A stretch of 34,119 nucleotides of DNA from Acidithiobacillus ferrianus (GTDB taxonomy: Bacteria; Pseudomonadota; Gammaproteobacteria; Acidithiobacillales; Acidithiobacillaceae), in the NCBI RefSeq assembly GCF_010378095.1, contig NZ_WNJL01000008.1:1-34119 (forward strand). The letters are read 5' to 3'. Positions 19,062 through 30,331 of the stretch are shown one piece after another (within the stretch, counting starts at the first letter, position 1; each line of letters starts with the position of its first letter). A program made the position numbers and the translations under genes. Below the pieces are notes generated by a model, which did no database searches, had not been told where the DNA came from, and saw only the letters and a list, made by a program, of their open reading frames with translations.

Positions 19062-19906
19062 AGCGGGTCGGCCTGGGACGTGGGCTGGATGCCCTGTTCG
19101 CCAGCGAGGGGGGTGGCGGCGGGAGCATGCGCGAGATCCCCATCGACTTGCTGCAACGCGGGCGCTACCAGCCGCGCGGTCTCATCAGCGAGGCATCGGT
19201 GAGCGAGTTGGCGGCCTCCATCCGGAGCCAGGGGGTGGTGCAACCCATCGTCATCCGGGCCATCGGCGGCGGGCGCTATGAAATCATCGCCGGAGAGCGC
19301 CGCTGGCGGGCGGCGCAGTTGGCTGGCCTCAGTCATATCCCCGCCGTGGTCCGTGAGTGCAGTGATGAGCAGGCCCTCGCCATCGGCATCATCGAGAACA
19401 TCCAGCGCCAGGCCCTGAATCCTTTGGAAGAAGCACAGGCCTTGCAACGCCTGCTCGACGAATTTGGCCTCAGCCACGAAGCGCTGGCCGAATCCCTCGG
19501 TCGTTCCCGTGCGGCCATCAGCAACCAGTTGCGTCTGCTGCGGCTCTGCCCGGCGCTGCATCCCCATGTCGAAAACGGCGCGCTCAGTGCCGGTCACGCC
19601 CGCGCCTTGCTGACCTTGCCCGACGCGCGCCAGGTGCGGCTGGCGGAAAAGGTGGTGCGCGAGGCCTTGAGCGTGCGGGCCACCGAGCGTTTGGTCCAGG
19701 CCGAGGGCCGGGTACAGCGGCCAAAAGCTGAACAGGACCCCAATATCGCCGCGCTCTCGGCCAGAGTCGAGGCCCATCTCGGTCTGCCGGTCGCGCTGCG
19801 GGCTCTGGGACGGGGTGGCGAATTGCGGATTCTCTGGGAGGATCCGGAACAAGAGGCCGCGCTTTTTCAGCGCCTGGGTGTGCCGCTGGAAGAGGATGAA
19901 AGCTGA
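19058..19906 (+). CDS. parB: Chromosome partitioning protein ParB
   Basis: A 282-residue ParB/Spo0J protein. It begins with KRVGLGRGLDALF, a typical ParB N-terminus, followed by the ParB nuclease-like CTP-binding domain with GERRWRAAQLAGL, then the helix-turn-helix region LSHEALAESLGRSRAAISNQ and LSAGHARALL, and a C-terminal dimerisation segment. The GTG start overlaps the parA stop in a GTGA, indicating coupled translation. ParB binds parS, spreads along DNA and stimulates ParA. Confidence 0.95.
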   Translation: MKRVGLGRGLDALFASEGGGGGSMREIPIDLLQRGRYQPRGLISEASVSELAASIRSQGVVQPIVIRAIGGGRYEIIAGERRWRAAQLAGLSHIPAVVRECSDEQALAIGIIENIQRQALNPLEEAQALQRLLDEFGLSHEALAESLGRSRAAISNQLRLLRLCPALHPHVENGALSAGHARALLTLPDARQVRLAEKVVREALSVRATERLVQAEGRVQRPKAEQDPNIAALSARVEAHLGLPVALRALGRGGELRILWEDPEQEAALFQRLGVPLEEDES

Positions 19907-19916
19907 TATTCCGCTC

Positions 19917-19945
19917 TTGACGGGCTGCACCAGCCTGTTTAGACT
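19917..19945 (+). promoter_or_regulatory. Sigma70-type promoter of the ATP synthase operon
   Basis: TTGACG at 19917-19922 and TAGACT at 19940-19945 have the ideal 17-base spacing. The first matches consensus at five of six positions, the second at four of six. It lies in the only sizeable gap between parB and atpI, about 25 bases before the first possible atpI start. Confidence 0.6.
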
Positions 19946-19969
19946 CACCGCGTATTCACGGTCGGTGCG

Positions 19970-20368
19970 GTGAAAGAGCAAGAAAAACAAACCGCGATGG
20001 TGAATTTCTCGTCGTATGTGGGGCGAGTGACTGCAACGGTGTTGACGTTGGCCCTGCTGCTGGCCGCCATGGTTGCCTGGCGCTGGGGGCGGGAAGAGGC
20101 CTACGCCGTGCTTTTTTCTGCATTTTTGAGCGTCATCAACATGCTCATTTTGGGTGGCCGTCTCATAGCGCTCCCCGCCTCCACCCAGCGCGCCGCGCGG
20201 CGCCTGGGTGGAGCGGTGCTGCAGCGCTGGATCGTCACCCTCCTGGGACTGATTTTCGCAATCTTCTGGCTACATCTGCCGGTCATCGGCCTGGTCGCCG
20301 GATTTTTGCTGACCCATTTTATATTTTTGGCATTTCTGATGCGGGAACGCACCAGGCAAAGGAGTTAA
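19970..20368 (+). CDS. atpI: ATP synthase subunit I (AtpI)
   Basis: A small membrane protein of up to 132 residues with four hydrophobic segments (about residues 20-37, 45-65, 85-102 and 105-125), at the head of the ATP synthase operon, where AtpI is normally encoded. AtpI is not part of the final enzyme; it helps assemble the c-ring in some species. The start is open: GTG at 19970 or ATG at 19997 (MVNFSSYVG), neither with a strong ribosome binding site. Sequence similarity within this family is weak, so the call rests on position, size and topology. Confidence 0.85.
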   Translation: MKEQEKQTAMVNFSSYVGRVTATVLTLALLLAAMVAWRWGREEAYAVLFSAFLSVINMLILGGRLIALPASTQRAARRLGGAVLQRWIVTLLGLIFAIFWLHLPVIGLVAGFLLTHFIFLAFLMRERTRQRS

Positions 20369-20370
20369 GC

Positions 20371-21120
20371 GTGGCAGAAGGCGGCATTGCCCATCACCTC
20401 GTAAACTGGTCCATTGGCGAAGGCTTCTGGACCTTTAATCTGGATACCATTCTCATAGGCTGGGTCATGGCGGCCATTCTGGTCATTACCGCCATGGTGG
20501 TCGGCGCACGCCTGCAGGCGAGCACACCCAGCGGGATGCAGAACTGGCTGGAAGGCGTGGTCGATTTCATCGATGACCTCGTGCAAGGCAGCTTCCCCGT
20601 CAGAGATCCCTTGATCGCGCCGGTCGCGATGACCGTCTTCCTCTGGATCCTGCTGATGAACAGCATGGATCTGATCCCCGCCTCTGTCCCGGGAATGGTG
20701 GCGCACTGGTTTGGGCTCGCCGAGTTCCGCGTCACTCCGACAGTCAACCTGAATACCACGCTGGGTATAGCCCTCGCCGTCTTTTTGTTGACCATAGCGA
20801 CCAACTTGCGGGTAAAAGGATTTTCCTATTTCAAGACCTATATGACGCATCCCTTCGGCATCTGGTTGATGCCGGTGAACGTGATCATGTCCCTCATTGA
20901 AGAGATCACCAAACCGCTCAGTCTGGGGCTGCGGCTTTTCGGCAACATGTTCGCCGGTGAACTGGTCTTCCTGCTGCTGGCCATGCTGCCCTGGTGGGGC
21001 GAGCTGGTTATGGGCGAAGTCTGGTCCCTGTTCGAAAGTTTGATCATCATCCTGCAGGCATTCATTTTCACCGTGCTGACCGTGGTTTATCTCGGCATGG
21101 CGAACATGCAGGAGCATTAA
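20371..21120 (+). CDS. atpB: ATP synthase Fo subunit a
   Basis: A 249-residue membrane protein, the stator part of the proton channel. The essential arginine is R188, in the conserved stretch SLGLRLFGNMFAGE, and the next hydrophobic segments complete the half-channels. The start is GTG, with a strong ribosome binding site (AAAGGAG) six bases before it. It starts two bases after atpI. Confidence 0.96.
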   Translation: MAEGGIAHHLVNWSIGEGFWTFNLDTILIGWVMAAILVITAMVVGARLQASTPSGMQNWLEGVVDFIDDLVQGSFPVRDPLIAPVAMTVFLWILLMNSMDLIPASVPGMVAHWFGLAEFRVTPTVNLNTTLGIALAVFLLTIATNLRVKGFSYFKTYMTHPFGIWLMPVNVIMSLIEEITKPLSLGLRLFGNMFAGELVFLLLAMLPWWGELVMGEVWSLFESLIIILQAFIFTVLTVVYLGMANMQEH

Positions 21121-21163
21121 AAAGTTTGTTTATTCCACTTTGCGATACTTGTAAGGAGTTGTC

Positions 21164-21418
21164 ATGGACGCACATACCATCATCGTTGCCGCTACCGCCA
21201 TTGCCGTGGGCATCATTTTCGGCGCCGCCGGTCTGGGTTCGGCCATTGGCTGGGGGTTAATCACCTCCAAGACCATAGAAGGCATCACCCGTCAACCGGA
21301 AATGCGCCCCCAGTTGCTGGTGAACACCTTCATTTTTGCGGGCTTGATGGAGTCTTTCCCCTTCATCATTCTGGCCTTCGGTTTCTGGTTCCTCTTCGCC
21401 AACCCGTTCCTGGGCTGA
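21164..21418 (+). CDS. atpE: ATP synthase Fo subunit c
   Basis: An 84-residue two-helix hairpin that forms the rotor ring. The ion-binding carboxylate is E63 in the second helix (FAGLMESFPF), and the polar loop is the usual RQPE at residues 43-46. W30 stands at the position of the glutamine used for sodium binding in Na-dependent enzymes, so a proton ring is expected. The glycine pattern in helix 1 (GAAGLGSAIGWG) is loosened compared with E. coli. AAGGAG precedes the ATG. This gene has its own 43-base untranslated spacer after atpB, common for atpE, which needs high expression. Confidence 0.95.
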   Translation: MDAHTIIVAATAIAVGIIFGAAGLGSAIGWGLITSKTIEGITRQPEMRPQLLVNTFIFAGLMESFPFIILAFGFWFLFANPFLG

Positions 21419-21460
21419 TGCTGGGCCGTCCGAGTCGGCCCGCTTGCAAGTGAGGTAGTC

Positions 21461-21940
21461 ATGAATCCAGTAGGTATCAATGGAACGCTGATCATCCAGC
21501 TGATCACCTTCGCCATCTTGGTGGCGTTGTTGTACAAGTACATGTATGGTCCTTTGCGTAAAGTTATGGACGATCGCCGCGCGAAGATCGCCGACGGTCT
21601 GGCGGCGGCCGAGCGCGGCAAGGAAGAAATGGCCCTGGCGCAAAAACGGGCCACGGAGTTGCTCCGCGAAGCGAAGGAAAAAGCCGCGGAGATCGTTGCC
21701 CAAGCCGAGCGTCGCAGCGTGGAATTGCGTGAAGAGGCACAGGGTAAGGCGCGTGAGGAAGCGGACCGGATCATTGCCAGTGCGCGTGCTGAAATCGACG
21801 TCGAAACCAACCGGGCGCGCGAAGTGTTGCGCGGTCAGGTGGTGGATCTGGTGGTCGATGGCACCCAGCGCATCCTGCACCGGGAAATCGACGGCCAGAC
21901 CCATCGCGACATCATCGACCGTATGGTCGGTCAATTGTGA
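21461..21940 (+). CDS. atpF: ATP synthase Fo subunit b
   Basis: A 159-residue peripheral-stalk subunit: one N-terminal membrane helix (about residues 8-26) followed by a long, highly charged helical region rich in alanine, glutamate and arginine, which forms the right-handed coiled-coil stator. Length is close to the E. coli subunit (156). GAGGTAG precedes the ATG. Confidence 0.96.
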   Translation: MNPVGINGTLIIQLITFAILVALLYKYMYGPLRKVMDDRRAKIADGLAAAERGKEEMALAQKRATELLREAKEKAAEIVAQAERRSVELREEAQGKAREEADRIIASARAEIDVETNRAREVLRGQVVDLVVDGTQRILHREIDGQTHRDIIDRMVGQL

Positions 21941-21950
21941 GGCGTCGCCC

Positions 21951-22490
21951 ATGGCCGATCTGATCACCGTGGCGCGCCCCTACGCCGAGGCGCTGTATGG
22001 TTTGGCGAAAGAGAGCGGCCAGGAACAGGCCTGGGCGGATGCCCTGCAGGTTCTTGCCGCGATGATCGCGGATGCGCAGGCGCGGGCTTTTCTGAGTGAT
22101 CCCGAGCGTGCCGAGGCCGAAAAAGTGGCGCTGCTCAGTGCCGCGCCAGTAAAGGTGGATAGCAAGGCCTGGGAGGCATTCCTGGCCCTGTTGATCCACC
22201 ATGATCGGTGGCCCGCGACGGCCGAGATCGGTGCGCTGTTCAGTGAGGCCCTGCGCCACGCGGAGGGCGTGGTCGACGTGCTGGTCACCAGCGCCATCGC
22301 CCTGGACGCCCATCAGAAGACGGCCGTGCAATCCGCGCTGGAACGCCGTTTTGCCGGTCGGAAAATCGCGTTCCGGGAAGCGGTGGATACCGCCCTGGTC
22401 GGCGGTCTCGTTATTCATACGGGCGATCTCACCATAGATGCCTCCGTGCGTGGACAAGTGCAGCAGCTTGCCCGAACCCTTCGCAGCTAA
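21951..22490 (+). CDS. atpH: ATP synthase F1 subunit delta
   Basis: A 179-residue delta subunit, linking the b stalk to the F1 head. The N-terminus (VARPYAEALYGLAKE) and the C-terminal segment (DTALVGGLVIHTGDLTIDASVRGQVQQL, shown here by its first and last parts GGLVIHTGDLTID and RGQVQQL) are typical. It starts ten bases after atpF with GAGG upstream. Confidence 0.96.
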   Translation: MADLITVARPYAEALYGLAKESGQEQAWADALQVLAAMIADAQARAFLSDPERAEAEKVALLSAAPVKVDSKAWEAFLALLIHHDRWPATAEIGALFSEALRHAEGVVDVLVTSAIALDAHQKTAVQSALERRFAGRKIAFREAVDTALVGGLVIHTGDLTIDASVRGQVQQLARTLRS

Positions 22491-22506
22491 GTCTTGAGGA
22501 AATGGT

Positions 22507-24051
22507 ATGCAACAACTGAATCCATCGGAAATCAGTGAACTGATTCGCGCACGGATCGCCGGCTTTGAAGGCCGGGTCGAAACGCGCTCGCAGGGCACCA
22601 TCATCAGCTTGAGTGACGGTATTCTCCGCATCCACGGTCTGGAGGACGTGATGTACGGCGAAATGCTGGAACTCCCCGGCGGCCGCTTCGCGCTGGCCAT
22701 GAACCTGGAACAAGACAATGTCGGCGCGGTGGTGCTCGGCGAGTTCTCCGGGCTCGAAGAAGGCAACGTGGTCAAGTGTACCGGCAAGGTCATGCAGGTA
22801 CCGATCGGCAAGGCGCTGCTCGGCCGCGTGGTGAACGCGCTGGGCCAGCCCATCGACGGCAAAGGCGCGGTGGATGCCCAGGAGTTCGACGTTCTCGAGA
22901 AAATCGCACCCGGCGTGATCGATCGTCAGAGTGTGGATGAACCCATGCAGACAGGTGTCAAGGCGATCGACGCCATGGTGCCGATTGGTCGTGGTCAGCG
23001 CGAGTTGATCATTGGCGACCGTCAGACCGGCAAGACCGCGGTCGCCGTCGATGCCATCATCAATCAAAAAGGCAAGGATGTGCAGTGCATCTACGTCGCC
23101 GTCGGTCAGAAGGCTTCCACCGTCGCGGGTGTGGTGCGCAAGCTCGAGGAATACGGCGCGATGGAATACACCACGGTGATCGCCGCCAACGCTTCGGAGT
23201 CCGCCGCCATGCAGTACTTGGCGCCCTATGCCGGTTGCACCATGGGCGAATACTTCCGCGATCGCGGCATGGATGCCCTGATCGTGTATGACGATCTCAC
23301 CAAACAGGCCTGGGCCTATCGCCAGATTTCCCTGCTGCTCCGTCGTCCGCCGGGCCGTGAAGCCTATCCGGGTGATGTGTTCTACCTGCACTCCCGTTTG
23401 CTGGAACGGGCGGCGCGCGTCAACGCCGATTTCGTCGAGAAGTTCACCAACGGTGCGGTGAAGGGTAAAACCGGTTCCTTGACCGCCCTGCCCATCATCG
23501 AAACCCAGGCGGGTGATGTCTCGGCCTTCGTGCCCACCAACGTGATTTCCATCACCGATGGCCAGATTTATCTGGAAACCGATCTCTTTAACTCCGGTAT
23601 CCGTCCGGCCATCAACGCCGGTTTGTCGGTATCGCGGGTGGGTGGCGCGGCGCAGACCAAGATCATCAAGAAGCTCGGCGGCGGGATTCGTCTCGATCTG
23701 GCGCAGTATCGTGAACTGGCGGCCTTCGCGCAGTTTGCTTCGGATCTGGATGAAATCACCCGCAAGCAGATCGAGCGCGGCAAGCGGGTCACCGAGTTGC
23801 TGAAGCAGGACCAATTCTCGCCGATGTCGGTGGCCGAGCAGTCCGTGGCGCTCTTCGCCGCCAGCAGTGGCGCGCTGGATGACGTCGAGGTGGCCAAGGT
23901 GCGATCCTTCGAGAAGGCGCTTCTGGCTTACCTGCACAGCAACAACAAGGATCTGATGGCCGGGCTCGAAGAGAAAAAAGAGCTGACGGACGATTTCAAG
24001 AAACAGATCGACGCGGCGCTCAAGCAGTTCAAGTCCAGTTCGACGTATTAG
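22507..24051 (+). CDS. atpA: ATP synthase F1 subunit alpha
   Basis: A 514-residue alpha subunit, full length. The P-loop GDRQTGKT is at residues 170-177, and the signature region [17 protein letters not shown] is present. It forms the non-catalytic nucleotide sites of the F1 hexamer. AGGA lies ahead of the ATG, 16 bases after atpH. Confidence 0.98.
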   Translation: MQQLNPSEISELIRARIAGFEGRVETRSQGTIISLSDGILRIHGLEDVMYGEMLELPGGRFALAMNLEQDNVGAVVLGEFSGLEEGNVVKCTGKVMQVPIGKALLGRVVNALGQPIDGKGAVDAQEFDVLEKIAPGVIDRQSVDEPMQTGVKAIDAMVPIGRGQRELIIGDRQTGKTAVAVDAIINQKGKDVQCIYVAVGQKASTVAGVVRKLEEYGAMEYTTVIAANASESAAMQYLAPYAGCTMGEYFRDRGMDALIVYDDLTKQAWAYRQISLLLRRPPGREAYPGDVFYLHSRLLERAARVNADFVEKFTNGAVKGKTGSLTALPIIETQAGDVSAFVPTNVISITDGQIYLETDLFNSGIRPAINAGLSVSRVGGAAQTKIIKKLGGGIRLDLAQYRELAAFAQFASDLDEITRKQIERGKRVTELLKQDQFSPMSVAEQSVALFAASSGALDDVEVAKVRSFEKALLAYLHSNNKDLMAGLEEKKELTDDFKKQIDAALKQFKSSSTY

Positions 24052-24060
24052 GAGAGTAGC

Positions 24061-24927
24061 ATGGCCAATGCCAAGGAAATCCGCGGGCAGATCAAGAGCG
24101 TTAAAAACACGCGCAAGATCACCCGGGCCATGGAGATGGTGGCTGCGAGCAAGATGCGGCGCGCGCAGGAGCGGATGCGCGCCGCCCGTCCCTATGCGGA
24201 GAAGATTCGTGAGGTATTGGGACATCTGGCGCTGGCGCATCCCGAGTACGAGCATCCGTTGATGCAGGTGCGCCCCATCAAAAAGGCGGGCTTTGTCGTC
24301 GTGACCACGGATCGTGGCCTTTGTGGCGCGCTCAATGTGAACGTGCTGCGTCATGTCGTCCACAAGATGCGTGACCTCCACGAGCAGGGTATCGGCTCTG
24401 ATCTCGCTGTCATGGGTAATAAGGGGCTGGGCTTCTTGCGGCGCCACGGCGCGCATCTCGTGGCGGAGCTCAACGGTTTGGGCGACAAACCGCGTCTGGC
24501 CGACATGATCGGACCCATCCGCGCGATGGCGGATGCCTACGCCCAGGGTGCGGTCGACGTGGTGTATCTGGTTTCCTCCCGCTTCGTGAATACGATGCTG
24601 CAGCGGGCCACGATCGAACAGTTGTTGCCGGTGGAAAAGCCCGAAGTGCCCGCGGCGCCACGCGCGGAAATGTGGGATTACATCTACGAGCCTGAAGCCC
24701 GTCCGGTACTGGACCGCCTGCTGCAGCGTTATGTGGAATCGGTGGTGTATCAGGCGGTCATCGAGCATCTGGCCTGCGAGCAGAGCGCGCGCATGGTCGC
24801 GATGAAAAATGCCTCGGACAACGCCAAGCGCATGGTGGGCGACCTGCAGTTGGCCTACAACAAGGCGCGCCAGGCCGCCATTACTCAGGAAATCGCAGAA
24901 ATTAGCGCCGGCGCGGCGGCGGTCTGA
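24061..24927 (+). CDS. atpG: ATP synthase F1 subunit gamma
   Basis: A 288-residue central rotor shaft subunit. The conserved N-terminus ([20 protein letters not shown]) and C-terminal segment ([11 protein letters not shown]) form the coiled coil inside the F1 head; [11 protein letters not shown] is the usual motif of the globular part. GGAGAGT precedes the ATG, nine bases after atpA. Confidence 0.98.
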   Translation: MANAKEIRGQIKSVKNTRKITRAMEMVAASKMRRAQERMRAARPYAEKIREVLGHLALAHPEYEHPLMQVRPIKKAGFVVVTTDRGLCGALNVNVLRHVVHKMRDLHEQGIGSDLAVMGNKGLGFLRRHGAHLVAELNGLGDKPRLADMIGPIRAMADAYAQGAVDVVYLVSSRFVNTMLQRATIEQLLPVEKPEVPAAPRAEMWDYIYEPEARPVLDRLLQRYVESVVYQAVIEHLACEQSARMVAMKNASDNAKRMVGDLQLAYNKARQAAITQEIAEISAGAAAV

Positions 24928-24965
24928 CGATTGTGCACAGCATTCTTGGAATTTTTGAGGGTTAA

Positions 24966-26378
<1,413 letters not shown>

Positions 26379-26381
26379 GCC

Positions 26382-26807
26382 ATGGCCATGACCATAGATG
26401 TGCAGGTCGTCAGTGCCGAGGGCAGCATCTACGCGGGGGTCGCCGATATGGTGGTGGCCCCCGGCGAGATGGGCGAACTCGGCATCCTGCCGCGCCACGC
26501 GCCGCTGTTGACCGGGTTGCGTCCCGGCGAGTTGCGGATCATGCACGGCGCGGAGACGGAGTACCTCTTCGTCAACGGCGGTGTGCTGGAGATTCAGCCC
26601 GATCTGGTGACGGTGCTGGCCGATTCGGCGGAGCGGGCGACGGATATTGACGAGGGAAAAGCCTTGGCGGCGAAGCAGGCGGCTGAAGCGCGGATGGCCG
26701 GACAGCTGGATCAGATGGAGTATGCGGCGGCCCAGGCGGAATTGCTGGGGCAGATCGCACGCCTGAAAACGGTTCAGCGATTGCGGGAACAGGGATTGCT
26801 GCGCTGA
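26382..26807 (+). CDS. atpC: ATP synthase F1 subunit epsilon
   Basis: A 141-residue epsilon subunit: an N-terminal beta-sandwich (VQVVSAEGSIYAG, GELGILPRHAPLLTGLRPGE) and a C-terminal helical pair that can inhibit ATP hydrolysis. Two ATG codons at 26382 and 26388 are both possible. It follows atpD by three bases and closes the operon, which is in the standard order I-B-E-F-H-A-G-D-C. Confidence 0.96.
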   Translation: MAMTIDVQVVSAEGSIYAGVADMVVAPGEMGELGILPRHAPLLTGLRPGELRIMHGAETEYLFVNGGVLEIQPDLVTVLADSAERATDIDEGKALAAKQAAEARMAGQLDQMEYAAAQAELLGQIARLKTVQRLREQGLLR

Positions 26808-26850
26808 CGCCATCGGCGGGTTCGCCTGCTTTTTGCGTGATGTCGCGCAG

Positions 26851-26886
26851 ACCCCGGCGGTCGACCGACCGCTGGGGTTTGTTTAT
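26851..26886 (+). terminator. Rho-independent terminator after the ATP synthase operon
   Basis: Arms ACCCCGGCGGT (26851-26861) and ACCGCTGGGGT (26868-26878) pair over 11 positions with one G-T wobble around a six-base loop, followed by a T-rich tail. It separates atpC from glmU. A weaker GGCG-GGTT-CGCC hairpin with a T5 run lies just before it at 26815-26836. Confidence 0.75.
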
Positions 26887-26898
26887 GAGAGGGGCGCC

Positions 26899-28266
26899 AT
26901 GTTGACCGATATTGTGATACTCGCCGCGGGACAGGGCACACGTATGCGCTCGGGGTTGCCCAAGGTGTTGCAACCGTTGGGGGGCAAGAGCATGCTGGCC
27001 CACGTTTTAGCCACGGCCGCGGAACTGGCGCCCCGGCGTATCCACGTCGTCGTCGGTTTTGAACGCGCGGCGGTCCAGGCGGTTTTCCCGGATGCGGGGA
27101 TAAACTGGTGGGAACAAACGCGGCAGCTTGGTACCGGTGATGCGCTGAAGGCGGCATTACCCGGCCTCGTCGGTGCGGAGAGGGTATTGGTGCTCTACGG
27201 AGACGTCCCCCTCTTGCGGAGCGCTACCCTGCGCGAATTCATCCAGCAAACGCCTGGCGCGGCATTGGGACTGACGACGGCGACCCTGTGCGACCCGCAC
27301 GGTTACGGGCGTATCCTGCGAGACGTGGCCGGTCAGGTGCGGGGTATTCGTGAGCACAAGGACTGTCAACCGGATGAACAGGCCATTTGCGAAGTGAATC
27401 TCGGCATGATGGTGCTCCCGGTTGCGCCGCTGGCGGGCTGGTTGCAAGGGTTGTCCGCACGCAACGCCCAGGGAGAGATCTACCTGACGGATGTGGTGGC
27501 GGCGGCGCGCGCCGACAATTATGCCATCTGTCCGTTTGCGTTTGCGGATGCGACGGAGGCCATGGGCGTGAATGATCCTGTTCAACTGGCGGAAATGGAG
27601 CGGGTGTTCCAGCATCGGCAGATCCGCGCTTTACAGCTTCGGGGGTTACGGGTGGCGGACCCGGCGCGGGTGGATATTCGTGGCGAGGTCACCTGCGGCG
27701 AGGATTGCTGGGTGGATCCCAACGTCTTGTTTGTTGGCGCGGTTCATCTGGGTAATCGGGTGAAGATCGGTACCGGCGCGATATTGCAGGATGTGGAAGT
27801 GGGCGATGATGCGGAGATTTTGCCCTATAGTCTGCTTGAAGGTGCGCGGGTTGCCGCCGGGGCGCGGATCGGGCCGTTTGCGCGTATCCGTCCGGGAACG
27901 GAGATCGGCGCGGCGGTGCACATCGGCAATTTCGTGGAGGTAAAAGCGGCCAAGCTGGGGGCGGGGAGCAAGGCCAATCATCTCAGTTATCTGGGTGATG
28001 CCGAGATCGGTACCGGGGTGAATGTGGGCGCGGGGACGATTACCTGCAATTATGATGGCGCCAGCAAGCATCGCACCATCATCGGTAACGATGTGTTCAT
28101 CGGCTCGGACAGCCAACTGGTGGCGCCGGTGACCATTGGGGATGGGGCGACCATCGGTGCGGGAAGCACCATCACCAAAGCGGTGCCCGCGGGTGGTTTG
28201 ACGCTGAGTCGCAGTCCGCAGCGCCACATCCCCCTCTGGCAACGACCGCGACGCGAGAAGCAATAG
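26899..28266 (+). CDS. glmU: Bifunctional UDP-GlcNAc pyrophosphorylase/GlcN-1-P acetyltransferase GlmU
   Basis: A 455-residue two-domain enzyme of normal length. The N-terminal uridyltransferase has LAAGQGTRMRSGLPK at residues 8-22; the C-terminal left-handed beta-helix has the hexapeptide repeats and the acetyltransferase region GAGTITCNYDG. It acetylates glucosamine-1-phosphate and then forms UDP-GlcNAc for peptidoglycan and lipopolysaccharide. The ATG at 26899 was chosen, with AGGGG upstream; an open frame from 26833 runs through the terminator hairpin. Confidence 0.97.
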   Translation: MLTDIVILAAGQGTRMRSGLPKVLQPLGGKSMLAHVLATAAELAPRRIHVVVGFERAAVQAVFPDAGINWWEQTRQLGTGDALKAALPGLVGAERVLVLYGDVPLLRSATLREFIQQTPGAALGLTTATLCDPHGYGRILRDVAGQVRGIREHKDCQPDEQAICEVNLGMMVLPVAPLAGWLQGLSARNAQGEIYLTDVVAAARADNYAICPFAFADATEAMGVNDPVQLAEMERVFQHRQIRALQLRGLRVADPARVDIRGEVTCGEDCWVDPNVLFVGAVHLGNRVKIGTGAILQDVEVGDDAEILPYSLLEGARVAAGARIGPFARIRPGTEIGAAVHIGNFVEVKAAKLGAGSKANHLSYLGDAEIGTGVNVGAGTITCNYDGASKHRTIIGNDVFIGSDSQLVAPVTIGDGATIGAGSTITKAVPAGGLTLSRSPQRHIPLWQRPRREKQ

Positions 28267-28312
28267 TCCCGAATCGCGCGGACGTTGGTTGCGGTAACAG
28301 GAGAGCGAGACT

Positions 28313-30157
28313 ATGTGCGGTATTGTCGGTGGGGTGAGCCAGGCGAATCTGGCCCCGATCATCCTGGAGGGGCTGCGCCGCTTGGAGTATCGCGGCTATG
28401 ACTCCGCGGGACTGGCGATGTTGGGGGAAGATGCGCGGGGCGCGAGCTTGCAACGGGTGCGCAGCGTGGGGCGCGTCGCCGAACTGATCGCCGCCGTTGC
28501 CGAAAGCGGCTTGCAGGGTGCGGTGGGCATCGGGCACACCCGCTGGGCCACCCATGGCGGTGTCGCCGAGTGCAATGCGCACCCCATGGTTTCTCATGAA
28601 CAGATCGCCGTGGTCCATAACGGTATCATCGAAAATTTTCATGCCCTGCGCGCCCGTCTGGAAGCGGCGGGGTACCTCTTTACTTCCGAGACCGATACCG
28701 AGGTCATCGCCCATCTGGTGCATCATTATCGGCAGACGGCCCCGGATTTGTTCGCGGCGACCCGCCTGGCGGTGGGTGACTTGCGCGGCGCGTATGCCAT
28801 TGCGGTGATTTCCACCCGCGATCCCGACACGATTTGCGTGGCGCGAATGGGGTGTCCGCTGCTGCTGGGCATTGCCGATGACGGACATTATTTTGCCTCG
28901 GACGTGGCGGCCCTGCTGCCGGTGACGCGGCGCGTGCTCTATCTGGAAGATGGGGATGTGGCCCAGATGCGGCGGGAAACCTTGCGGATCACGGATCAGG
29001 CCGGGCTACCGCAGCAGCGCGAAGAATTCTGGAGCCAGCTCAGTGCAGCCGCCGTCGATCTGGGCCCCTACCGCCATTTTATGCAGAAGGAAATCCACGA
29101 GCAGCCCCGGGCGCTGGCCGACACCCTGGAGGGCGCACTGAATAGTCAACTCGATCTGACGGATCTCTGGGGTGCGGACGCCGAGAACGTTTTCCGGGAG
29201 GTGGATAGCGTGCTGTTTCTGGCCTCCGGTACCAGCCATTACGCGACGCTGGTGGGGCGCCAATGGCTGGAGAGCATTGCCAGGATTCCGGCGCAGGCCG
29301 AACTGGGGCACGAGTATCGTTACCGGGATTCCATTCCGAACCCGCGCCAGTTGGTGGTAACCCTCTCGCAATCCGGCGAAACGCTGGACACCTATGAAGC
29401 CCTGCGCCGTGCCAAAGGGCTCGGCCATACCCGCACGCTGGCTATCTGCAATGTCGCGGAGAGCACCATTCCGCGAGCGTCGATGCTGCGTTTTCTGACC
29501 CGGGCCGGCCCCGAGATCGGGGTGGCTTCGACCAAGGCGTTCACCACCCAACTGGTGGCACTTTATCTGCTGGCCCTGTCCCTGGCCAAGGCGCAGGGGC
29601 ATCTGGGCGATGTGCAGCAGGCTGATCACCTGGATGCCTTGCGCCAGTTACCGGGTAGCGTGCAGCAGGCTCTCAACCTGGAGCCGCAGATTCAGGGCTG
29701 GGCGGCACGTTTTGCCAGCAAGGAGCATGCGCTTTTTCTGGGGCGCGGCCTGCACTACCCCATCGCGCTGGAGGGCGCGCTCAAACTCAAGGAAATCTCC
29801 TATATCCACGCCGAGGCTTATCCCGCGGGCGAATTGAAGCATGGCCCCCTGGCCCTGGTGGATCGCGACATGCCCGTGGTGGTGATCGCGCCCAATGACC
29901 GCCTCCTCGAAAAACTGGCCGCCAACATGCAGGAAGTCCATGCCCGTGGCGGTGAGCTTTATGTATTCGCTGATTCGGACAGTCACTTTAACGCCAGTGA
30001 GGGCGTGCATGTGATGCGTCTGCCGCGTCACGCCGGTTCGCTCTCCCCCATCGTCCATGCCATCCCGGTGCAATTGCTGGCTTATCATGCGGCACTGGTG
30101 AAGGGCACTGATGTGGACCGGCCGCGTAACCTGGCAAAGAGCGTGACGGTGGAGTGA
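28313..30157 (+). CDS. glmS: Glutamine-fructose-6-phosphate aminotransferase GlmS
   Basis: A 614-residue enzyme that makes glucosamine-6-phosphate from fructose-6-phosphate and glutamine. C2 (MCGIVGG) is the glutaminase nucleophile, with GHTRWATHG further on; two SIS sugar-isomerase domains follow ([21 protein letters not shown]). The C-terminus [15 protein letters not shown] is the conserved end that doubles as the Tn7 target-recognition sequence. GGAG precedes the ATG. No glmS ribozyme-like leader is expected or seen in the 46-base gap after glmU. Confidence 0.98.
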   Translation: MCGIVGGVSQANLAPIILEGLRRLEYRGYDSAGLAMLGEDARGASLQRVRSVGRVAELIAAVAESGLQGAVGIGHTRWATHGGVAECNAHPMVSHEQIAVVHNGIIENFHALRARLEAAGYLFTSETDTEVIAHLVHHYRQTAPDLFAATRLAVGDLRGAYAIAVISTRDPDTICVARMGCPLLLGIADDGHYFASDVAALLPVTRRVLYLEDGDVAQMRRETLRITDQAGLPQQREEFWSQLSAAAVDLGPYRHFMQKEIHEQPRALADTLEGALNSQLDLTDLWGADAENVFREVDSVLFLASGTSHYATLVGRQWLESIARIPAQAELGHEYRYRDSIPNPRQLVVTLSQSGETLDTYEALRRAKGLGHTRTLAICNVAESTIPRASMLRFLTRAGPEIGVASTKAFTTQLVALYLLALSLAKAQGHLGDVQQADHLDALRQLPGSVQQALNLEPQIQGWAARFASKEHALFLGRGLHYPIALEGALKLKEISYIHAEAYPAGELKHGPLALVDRDMPVVVIAPNDRLLEKLAANMQEVHARGGELYVFADSDSHFNASEGVHVMRLPRHAGSLSPIVHAIPVQLLAYHAALVKGTDVDRPRNLAKSVTVE

Positions 30158-30182
30158 TAGGGCGGTTCGGTGTACCGGGTTG
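30110..30182 (+). other. attTn7 target site
   Basis: The end of glmS is highly similar to the E. coli stretch bound by TnsD, and a Tn7-like end begins at 30183, 25 bases after the stop codon, the canonical Tn7 insertion distance. The five bases before the end, GGTTG (30178-30182), compare with GGTTT (31803-31807) beyond the opposite end, a 4-of-5 match to a target duplication. Confidence 0.85.
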
Positions 30183-30230
30183 TGTTAACGGACAAAAAAG
30201 TATCATCCCGGACAAAATAGTTTCATCCTG
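30183..30230 (+). repeat. Right-type Tn7-like end with two tandem TnsB-type sites
   Basis: After the terminal TGTTAACG, two 20-base units follow directly: GACAAAAAAGTATCATCCCG (30191-30210) and GACAAAATAGTTTCATCCTG (30211-30230), identical at 17 of 20 positions. The GACAA-A-AGT-T--A-C pattern resembles the TnsB-binding repeats of Tn7. A possible decayed third unit lies near 30261-30285. Confidence 0.82.
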
Positions 30231-30331
30231 GAGTGCGGCAAATATTTGGGCTTAGAACCCCAAAATGACTTATCTCATTCTGGGTAAGCTAGATCTCAGG
30301 CCACCAACTTGAAATGACGAGGAACAATAAA

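Noticed and set aside
22429..24768. Long 779-residue minus-strand open frame
   Set aside because: It is antisense to atpA and atpG and has no recognisable protein.
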